A program made the position numbers and the translations under genes. 64,000 nucleotides of DNA from Jeotgalibacillus sp. R-1-5s-1. Its GTDB lineage: Bacteria > Bacillota > Bacilli > Bacillales > Jeotgalibacillaceae. Of this stretch, positions 58,573 through 64,000 are shown in pieces. The notes under the pieces are model-generated. The model was not told where the DNA came from, ran no database searches, and was given only the letters and a program-made list of their open reading frames with translations. Every line of letters begins with the position of its first letter. Positions within the stretch are counted from its first letter, which is position 1. The stretch lies in contig NZ_SORW01000012.1 of the NCBI RefSeq assembly GCF_004405105.1, positions 248,001 to 312,000 of the forward strand. The letters run 5' to 3'.

Positions 58573-59019
58573 ATGCCAATTCGTAATTCTGCAAAAGCGA
58601 TTATTAAAAAGAACGACAAGATTCTTCTTACTCAACACAAAGATCAGGAAGGTTTCTTCTATATATTCCCCGGGGGAGGTCAGGATCACGGAGAGTCACT
58701 TCATGAAGCCGTAAAACGTGAATGTCTCGAGGAAACAGGATATATCGTGGAGCCGCATGATATCATTCATATCCGCGAATACATAGGAAGAAACCATGAA
58801 TATGCTGATTTTGATTCCGGGGTTCATCAAATTGAATACTACATGGCCTGTACAATCATACAGGAGGCTGCATCTCCTACAAATCCCGACACTAATCAGG
58901 TTGCGATTGAGTGGATCCCTTTGGGAAGACTTCACGAACTGCGCGTATATCCGGGGGCGATTGTGGATTATCTTCAACACGAATCTAAAAACCGCATTTA
59001 TTTAGGTGACGTGAATTAG
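58573..59019 (+). CDS. Nudix hydrolase
   Basis: A 148-residue Nudix protein with an intact box, GGGQDHGESLHEAVKREC followed by LEETGY, so pyrophosphohydrolase activity is expected. Substrate (nucleotide or sugar nucleotide) unknown. Start at ATG 58573 after AAAGGAG. Confidence 0.88.
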   Translation: MPIRNSAKAIIKKNDKILLTQHKDQEGFFYIFPGGGQDHGESLHEAVKRECLEETGYIVEPHDIIHIREYIGRNHEYADFDSGVHQIEYYMACTIIQEAASPTNPDTNQVAIEWIPLGRLHELRVYPGAIVDYLQHESKNRIYLGDVN

Positions 59020-59270
59020 TATCGTGACGGGAAAAGTTGTCAAACGATCAAATTTAATATCAAAAATATAACCGTGACGGGACATACTTTCTGCAGACGT
59101 GCAATGAGCCAGCTTAGTGACCCGGCACTAATTGTATGAGATCACTTGGACACTTCACTTTAATATGATCAGACCTATTTGAAATCGTAAGTTTCTAAAA
59201 CCAATCTAACCCCCCTTCTAAGCTCTTAAAACCCTGTCAAATCAACGTTTTAGCTAATGTGTTCTTAGTT
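59020..59270. other. Gap with a probable remnant of the long repeat
   Basis: No gene is seen. At 59105-59131 TGAGCCAGCT and TGACCCGGCACT occur close together; both are exact pieces of the long repeat (internal segment and terminus) in the same order, so this may be a deleted remnant. GTGACGGGA occurs twice (59024 and 59073) without a larger pattern. Confidence 0.35.
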
Positions 59271-59292
59271 TGTGAAATATTGAGCAAAAGTA

Positions 59293-59355
59293 TTGCAATT
59301 CTGTTTGTACCGGCGTATACTGTACTTAACATCAATATTGTGAAAAACTTCACAA
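59293..59355 (+). promoter_or_regulatory. NADH oxidase promoter with a Rex box
   Basis: TTGCAA (59293-59298) and TATACT (59316-59321) are 17 bases apart. TTGTGAA/TTCACAA with a 4-base centre (59338-59355) is a perfect Rex palindrome placed between promoter and gene. A weaker TTTGTGAAATATT half lies near 59269. Confidence 0.88.
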
Positions 59356-59379
59356 TATAAAACACAGGAGGAAACAAAC

Positions 59380-60711
59380 ATGAAAATTGCAGTAATCGGA
59401 AGCACTCACGCCGGTACAGCGGCAGTAACGAATATGGCCCAAATGTATCCAGATGCAGAAATCACGGTTTATGAGCGAAATGACAACGTATCATTCCTAT
59501 CCTGCGGTTTAGCCTTATATGTAGGCGGAGTGGTGGAAGATCCGAAGGGTTTGTTCTACTCTTCTCCTGAGAAACTGCAGTCATTAGGCGTCAATGTGAA
59601 AATGCAGCACGACGTCAAAGAAATTGATACTGAAAACAAGCGGATTGAAGCGGTCAATCTCGTCACAGGTGAAGCCGTGTCAGACAGCTATGATAAGCTG
59701 GTCATGTCAACAGGCTCATGGCCGGTGATCCCGCCAATCGAAGGCATCCGCTTAGACAATGTCCTGCTTGCTAAAAACTATAACCAGGCCAACACAATTA
59801 TCGAAAAATCAAAAGACGCAAAACACGTAACCATCGTAGGCGCCGGATATATCGGTGTCGAGCTCGTTGAAGCATTTGAACAGGCAGGCAAAAAAGTAAC
59901 ATTAATTGACGGTGTTGACCGTATTTTGAATAAATATTTAGATGAGGAATTCACAGATCAGGTGGAAAAAGCCTTTACTGATCGCGGCGTGGAGCTTCGT
60001 TTAGGCGAAACGGTCACACGTTTTGAGGGTAACGGGTCTGTTGAAGCAGTCGTGACAAGCGGTGGACGCATTGAAACCGACCTGGTCATCATGTGTGTCG
60101 GATTCCGGCCAAACACAGATCTGTTAAAAGGAAAAGTGGAGATGCTTGAAAACGGTGCGATCACAGTGGATGAATATATGCGGACAAGCAACCCGGATAT
60201 TTTAGCTGCCGGCGACTGCTGTGCTGTGAAATACAATCCGACAGGAAAGCCTGCTTATATTCCACTCGCAACAAACGCAGTGCGAATGGGGACATTAGTG
60301 GCACGTAACCTTGTAAAGCCAGTCATGAAGAACGTTGGTACACAAGGAACATCAGGACTGCACATTTATGACCTGAATATGGCCTCTACCGGATTAACTG
60401 AAACGGCTGCTGAAGCTGCAGGCATTCATGTGAAAAGCATCACAATCAATGAAAAACACCGTCCGGACTTTATGCCAACAGCAGAAAATGTCATGCTGAA
60501 GGTCAGCTATGATCCGGAAACACGCAAAATTGCCGGTGCTCAGGTGTTATCTAAAGCTGATGTGACGCAGTCTATTAACACATTAAGCGTATGTATCCAA
60601 ACGGGCATGACGATCGATGAGCTCGGATTTGTCGACTTCTTCTTCCAGCCACACTTTAACCAGCCTTGGAATTTCCTGAATAAAGCAGGATTGGCTGCGG
60701 TGGCTCAGTAA
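59380..60711 (+). CDS. nox: Water-forming NADH oxidase (CoA-disulfide-reductase family)
   Basis: A 443-residue FAD enzyme with an N-terminal dinucleotide fold (KIAVIGSTHAGTAA), the single redox cysteine in FLSCGLALYVGG (about Cys42), a second NADH-binding fold (VTIVGAGYIGVELVEAF) and the FAD segment ILAAGDCC. It reoxidises NADH with oxygen; coenzyme A-disulfide reductase is the related alternative. Control by Rex, the NADH/NAD sensor, favours NADH oxidase. Terminator follows. Confidence 0.9.
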   Translation: MKIAVIGSTHAGTAAVTNMAQMYPDAEITVYERNDNVSFLSCGLALYVGGVVEDPKGLFYSSPEKLQSLGVNVKMQHDVKEIDTENKRIEAVNLVTGEAVSDSYDKLVMSTGSWPVIPPIEGIRLDNVLLAKNYNQANTIIEKSKDAKHVTIVGAGYIGVELVEAFEQAGKKVTLIDGVDRILNKYLDEEFTDQVEKAFTDRGVELRLGETVTRFEGNGSVEAVVTSGGRIETDLVIMCVGFRPNTDLLKGKVEMLENGAITVDEYMRTSNPDILAAGDCCAVKYNPTGKPAYIPLATNAVRMGTLVARNLVKPVMKNVGTQGTSGLHIYDLNMASTGLTETAAEAAGIHVKSITINEKHRPDFMPTAENVMLKVSYDPETRKIAGAQVLSKADVTQSINTLSVCIQTGMTIDELGFVDFFFQPHFNQPWNFLNKAGLAAVAQ

Positions 60712-60729
60712 GAATTGTGCATCGAGTGA

Positions 60730-60758
60730 AAGCCGCTCTCTTAGGGGAGCGGCTTTTT
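60730..60758 (+). terminator. Terminator after nox
   Basis: AAGCCGCTC and GAGCGGCTT form a 9-bp stem followed by TTT, 18 bases after the stop. Confidence 0.88.
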
Positions 60759-60843
60759 GGTGCTGGTGGGCGGTGCGGCGGTCGACAGTACCAAATTATT
60801 TGCAAGATGCTAAACCATGGATGAGTGCCAGGCAGGTAAATGG

Positions 60844-60975
60844 TCACCATTTTACGAACCGGCATCAAAATCCCGCGAAACCCCTCACACATCCTGTGAA
60901 CGTCCGGCATAATTCTTCGAACCATCCTCGATATTCTGAGAAACTCGCTCAAAATCCTGCGAAACTCACCAAAAG
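60844..60975. repeat. 21-bp periodic array, locus C
   Basis: Six units start at 60856, 60877, 60898, 60919, 60940 and 60961 (GAAC/GAAA cores), every step exactly 21. On the minus strand the unit is KTTCGCAGGATTTT, the same family as locus B. Lies between the convergent nox and lipase genes. Confidence 0.88.
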
Positions 60976-60992
60976 CCGCCTCCAGAAACCAC

Positions 60993-61032
60993 AAAAAAAC
61001 CGCCCCCTTCCCCAAAGGAGCAGCTTTTCAGG
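60993..61032 (-). terminator. Terminator after the lipase gene
   Basis: AGCTGCTCCTT pairs with AGGGGGCGGTT (several G-T pairs) and is followed by T6-7 on the minus strand, 38 bases past the stop. Confidence 0.6.
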
Positions 61033-61069
61033 AAATTCTCTATATATGAACATTCAAACCCAATGAAAA

Positions 61070-62629
61070 TTAATAAGCGTTACCCTTGTCATCCACAAAT
61101 ACTGACTTGATCACTGTACGCTGGAATGTTTCTCCCGCTGGCGTTGTTCCTTCAACTTCAACGGTCATATTGTAGCTTCCTTCTTCAGATGGAAGCTGGA
61201 TTGCGTTTCCATTTTGTTTAAAGGCACGCATTTTCTGACCGAGCTTTTTGTTTTCTTTACCGTTACCAGGTACAAATCCGATATCAGTAAATGCTTTCAC
61301 GCTGGCTTTCCCTTTTGATTTTGCCGCCAGACCGTTTTTGGTTTTCAGGTTCCAGTTCTTTTTATCAGCTTCCGGTTCTAGAACGAGCTGATCATTTAGC
61401 GTAGAGTCAAAAGTGACCATCAGCGCGTAAGCAGTTGGCGCATCTGAAACCGTTGCTGCTTTCCACTCTCCCGCTTCTGGCTGATCAATCGTGATTGTGT
61501 GATGATATGCGCCTTTAAAGAACATCGTGTCATCTTCAACGGACGCGACATTGAATGTTTCAGGAACTGTTTTTCCAGGACGAGTGAGTTCTACTGTGTC
61601 GTGCTGCGTTGCGCTCAGCCAGTTGATCACAAGTTTTTCTGCTTCGCTTTCTACATAAAACGATTCAGAAGCAAATCCATCCTGTTCTCCACCGCGCACA
61701 AGCACATCCATCGACGGCTCAGCCTCTTCCGCTGTTGCAGCCACTTCGTTAAATGCAGAGAAAGTTGAAGCAGCCCGCTGTTGTGTTAAGTAAGGCTGAA
61801 AAATAGAGAATACGTTGCTTCCTTTATTCACTTCTCCATGATTCCAGTTGCCCACGCGAAGGCTTGTTGCATATGGAAGCTTTGAGCTTGCAACAGAAAC
61901 AACGCCGTCACTTGGACCATCAATAAAGCCGCTGCCAAACCAGTAGCTGCTGAAAATAGGACCCGTGCGATTCCCGGCAATGCTTAGATAACGATTTTGG
62001 CTTACTTCAAAACGGTTGTCTGTAATCGAGCGGAAGTAACTCATGTTTCCAGTCTGAAGACTCTGCGTTCCTGCACTGTTTTGGCCAATCAGATCCGCAA
62101 GCCAGCCAAATGATGAACTGTTGGCCAGATCCGCAAGCTCACTGCCATAGTGAGGTGAGCCGAGTGTGATGACATTGGAAACGAGTGGGTATTTACCCTG
62201 GTGAATCAGCGCCACCTGAGTATCGACGCCACCTTTACTGTAAGCTACGATTACAAGCTTTTTTCCGCCGTAATGGTTTGAAATCTGCTGCAGCTGACCC
62301 GCAAGCATTGCTCCATTATCCCAGTAACTGCGCGGAGAGCCGCCAGAATCATACAGTTCGACGAAAGCTGTCTGATAACCAGCCTGGAATGCACGGTTGT
62401 ACATATCGTTATCTGTATACCAGACCGTGGAATCGTTTGTCAGTCCCTGCACAAATACAACCACGGGTTTATTTGGGTCAACATACGCCGGAGTAGCCCC
62501 CATGAGAATCGTTCCGGGTACGAGGTTCGCATCGCCAGGGGATTTAAATCCACCTGCAAATGCAGCCGAAGGCATTGCCATTGACAAGAGCAGCATAAAA
62601 GCAAGAAACATGGAAAGCGGTTTTCTCAT
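61070..62629 (-). CDS. Secreted lipase-like alpha/beta hydrolase
   Basis: A 519-residue secreted protein. Signal peptide with AFA cleavage near residue 25. The catalytic domain (about 50-290) has VVVFVQGLTND, nucleophile elbow VAYSKGG (AxSxG type, as in Bacillus lipases), ITLGSPHYGS, GPSDGVVS (Asp) and NWNHGEV (His). The C-terminal 220 residues form beta-rich domains including a pre-peptidase-like segment and FQRTVIKSVFVDD. Substrate is probably a lipid or polyester. A cre-like site precedes it. Confidence 0.88.
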   Translation of the reverse strand: MRKPLSMFLAFMLLLSMAMPSAAFAGGFKSPGDANLVPGTILMGATPAYVDPNKPVVVFVQGLTNDSTVWYTDNDMYNRAFQAGYQTAFVELYDSGGSPRSYWDNGAMLAGQLQQISNHYGGKKLVIVAYSKGGVDTQVALIHQGKYPLVSNVITLGSPHYGSELADLANSSSFGWLADLIGQNSAGTQSLQTGNMSYFRSITDNRFEVSQNRYLSIAGNRTGPIFSSYWFGSGFIDGPSDGVVSVASSKLPYATSLRVGNWNHGEVNKGSNVFSIFQPYLTQQRAASTFSAFNEVAATAEEAEPSMDVLVRGGEQDGFASESFYVESEAEKLVINWLSATQHDTVELTRPGKTVPETFNVASVEDDTMFFKGAYHHTITIDQPEAGEWKAATVSDAPTAYALMVTFDSTLNDQLVLEPEADKKNWNLKTKNGLAAKSKGKASVKAFTDIGFVPGNGKENKKLGQKMRAFKQNGNAIQLPSEEGSYNMTVEVEGTTPAGETFQRTVIKSVFVDDKGNAY

Positions 62630-62706
62630 TTCTTTCTCTCCCTTTATACGGTTTGGACCGAAAATCCCGACCCTTGCATTTCCAGCCGCATACAGTGTTC
62701 GACAAA

Positions 62707-62720
62707 TGTAAGCGTTTTCC
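62707..62720 (-). promoter_or_regulatory. cre-like (CcpA) site before the lipase gene
   Basis: Read on the plus strand TGTAAGCGTTTTCC differs from the cre consensus at one position. It lies about 80 bases upstream of the lipase start. Confidence 0.55.
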
Positions 62721-62790
62721 TTTGTAAATGATATAAATAATTATTTATTTTTTATGAAGGGTGTGTAAATAGGGTGTGATTCTAAAAACC

Positions 62791-63047
62791 GTGCCGTGTC
62801 ATTCGTACGCTTTCCTTTGTCCAGCTCTGACGGGCAGGGACTAGCAAACTTCCCGTTCTCTCGTTCGATAAGAGCTCACTCCGTTCACTGTGTTTCCTTT
62901 ATCTTCGTCGAGGCCAGTCCAGTTTGTACGTCCCTAAACGCCCGTCTCCGCTTTTCTATGGCCGCGCGGTGAGCCAGCTAGCGCTTTGCGCTACGCTGTC
63001 TCACCTGTCGCTTCTCTGCCGCAGGAGTCTCCGGAATGACACGGCAC
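62791..63047. repeat. Long MITE-like repeat, copy 2
   Basis: A 257-base copy of the element at 173-437, same orientation, with terminal inverted repeats GTGCCGTGTCATTC (62791-62804) and the complement at 63034-63047. Relative to copy 1, one base in the left end and its partner in the right end have both changed, so pairing is kept. Confidence 0.87.
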
Positions 63048-63176
63048 TTTAAGTTTTTTATAAAAAAATACAAAAACCACAGGATAGCTTCAACACTGTA
63101 TTTCAATCCACTATCCTTTATATTCTTGCCTTCTTCCTCCTCTTCTACTACGCTGAATGAAAAAGGAGTGGTGGGG

Positions 63177-63776
63177 ATGAATGCGTGGGATCGCCGATTT
63201 AGTGCGGAAAAATATATTTATGGGACGGAGCCGAATGAGTTTCTGGTGTATGCACAGAAGAAGTGTCAACTGCGATCGATGAAGGTGTTGACGGTGGCTG
63301 AGGGTGAGGGCAGGAATGCTGTGTTTTTGGCGCGTAAGGGAAATGAAGTGGAGGCGTGGGATTATTCTGCTGAAGGTCTTTCTAAGGTTCAGCGTTTAGC
63401 AGAACAGAACCGGGTGGAGGTCAAAACCGGGCTGGTTGATTTAACTCAGGCTGAGTGGAAACCTGAATCAGCGGATGCGGTGATTAATATATTCGGTCAT
63501 ATTGATCCCGTGGGGAGAACTGACATGCTGGAGGGTATTAAAAGTTCAGTGAATCCTGGAGGATACTTTATTTCAGAGGTGTATTCGAAGCATCAGCTGG
63601 CGTATAAAACAGGTGGCCCTCCTGATATTGACTATTTATATTCAGCCGCGGAGATGCTTGAGGAATTCAGCGACTGGAAGTTGATCCACTTTTTCACCGG
63701 GGAAGTGGAACGCTATGAAGGTAAGCTGCACAACGGATTGTCTCATGTTGTTCAGGTGATCGCACAGAAAAAATGA
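63177..63776 (+). CDS. SAM-dependent methyltransferase
   Basis: A 199-residue class I methyltransferase: VLTVAEGEGRNAVFLA (motif I), EVEAWDYSAEGL (motif II acidic residue) and AVINIFGHID. It resembles TehB-like small-molecule methyltransferases. Start at ATG 63177 after AAAGGAGTGGTGGGG; a longer frame would run into the repeat element. Substrate unknown. Confidence 0.87.
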   Translation: MNAWDRRFSAEKYIYGTEPNEFLVYAQKKCQLRSMKVLTVAEGEGRNAVFLARKGNEVEAWDYSAEGLSKVQRLAEQNRVEVKTGLVDLTQAEWKPESADAVINIFGHIDPVGRTDMLEGIKSSVNPGGYFISEVYSKHQLAYKTGGPPDIDYLYSAAEMLEEFSDWKLIHFFTGEVERYEGKLHNGLSHVVQVIAQKK

Positions 63777-63796
63777 GGGGAGCCGTTTCGAGCTCC

Positions 63797-64000
63797 CTAG
63801 CTCTGATAAATCATCACAAAATGAAGGATCGATTCTTCACTGCTTAAATTTGTGTAACCATGCGCCTGATCTGCATGAAAACGGATTGATTCATATGGAC
63901 CAAGCGCGAACTCTTCCTCTTTCACCTGAACCGTAACTTGTCCTTTCATAACGGTTACATATTCCATGACACCAGACTGATGAGCTTCAGCGAGATAAAC
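63797..64000 (-). CDS. Cupin-domain protein, C-terminal part (partial)
   Basis: The right edge cuts this gene; 67 C-terminal residues are visible. They form the second half of a cupin barrel: GVMEYVTVMKGQVTVQV, then FALGPYESIRFHADQAHGY with the usual His near the end. Such tails are common in XRE-type regulators with a cupin sensor, but the N-terminus lies outside. Convergent with the methyltransferase, 20 bases apart. Confidence 0.75.
   Translation of the reverse strand, partial: VYLAEAHQSGVMEYVTVMKGQVTVQVKEEEFALGPYESIRFHADQAHGYTNLSSEESILHFVMIYQS

Noticed and set aside
11867-60975. Arrays taken as CRISPR
   Set aside because: Cores are short and degenerate, gaps are only 7-8 bases, and there are no cas genes. 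The structure is unlike CRISPR repeats and spacers.

Overview
The window looks like chromosomal DNA of a Gram-positive Bacillales bacterium with moderate GC. The ribosome binding sites are strong AAAGGAGG types, and the operators and riboswitches are Bacillus-like (Fur, Zur, PerR, NrdR, Rex, CcpA cre, S-box, B12, c-di-GMP-I). A light-driven proton pump resembling that of Exiguobacterium, a Fluc pair and selenouridine genes suggest a salt- or marine-adapted Planococcaceae-like genome (Jeotgalibacillus is a guess, not shown). I found no rRNA, tRNA, CRISPR array, transposase or prophage gene.

Layout. 1-6.2 kb: the end of an unidentified gene, a long repeat element, then a minus-strand operon (Hpt-REC-GGDEF-REC diguanylate cyclase, HEAT protein, family 2 glycosyltransferase) beside a secreted TIM-barrel-like protein under a c-di-GMP-I riboswitch. 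6.2-12.5 kb: FetAB iron exporter with a PerR-like box, thioredoxin-like protein, MFS pump behind a leader peptide and terminator, a Crp-type regulator between two small DMT transporters, DUF429, TVP38. 12.7-19.5 kb: acyl-CoA synthetase and dehydrogenase, an L7/L12-like membrane protein, hydrolase/CPBP protease/HTH operon, and an apparently permuted cupredoxin lipoprotein. 20-27.2 kb: branched-chain aminotransferase, small membrane proteins, CoA pyrophosphatase, and a class I ribonucleotide reductase operon under paired NrdR boxes plus a B12 riboswitch. 27.4-36 kb: acetyltransferase, hydrolases, and a beta-glucoside operon (GH1, ABC importer, LacI). 36.4-42 kb: zinc-free L31 with a Zur-like box, selD-mnmH, two crcB genes, YqjF-like protein. 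42.2-46.1 kb: FhuF-like reductase and a siderophore ABC importer under a double Fur operator. 46.2-54.5 kb: DedA, two kinase-fold proteins, a TauE/SafE exporter with a large inverted repeat at its start, a PAS/GGDEF/EAL/GAF protein, and an S-box-controlled dimethylsulfone monooxygenase with FMN reductase. 54.6-64 kb: rhodopsin, GH13 glucosidase, NADH oxidase with a Rex box, secreted lipase, a second long repeat, methyltransferase, and a partial cupin protein.

How the parts work together. Metal and redox control dominates: Fur, Zur, PerR, Rex and B12/NrdR sites each sit in front of a gene that fits the regulator. Four CcpA-type cre sites link sugar supply to the beta-glucosidase operon, GH13 enzyme, lipase and acyl-CoA synthetase. 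c-di-GMP is made, degraded and sensed within the window.

The most unusual structure is not a gene. At least eight arrays of degenerate repeats with a 21-bp period lie in intergenic DNA, almost all between convergent genes. Sequence families differ between loci but the period is constant. Two arrays 22 kb apart share the same irregular step pattern, including one 29-bp step.
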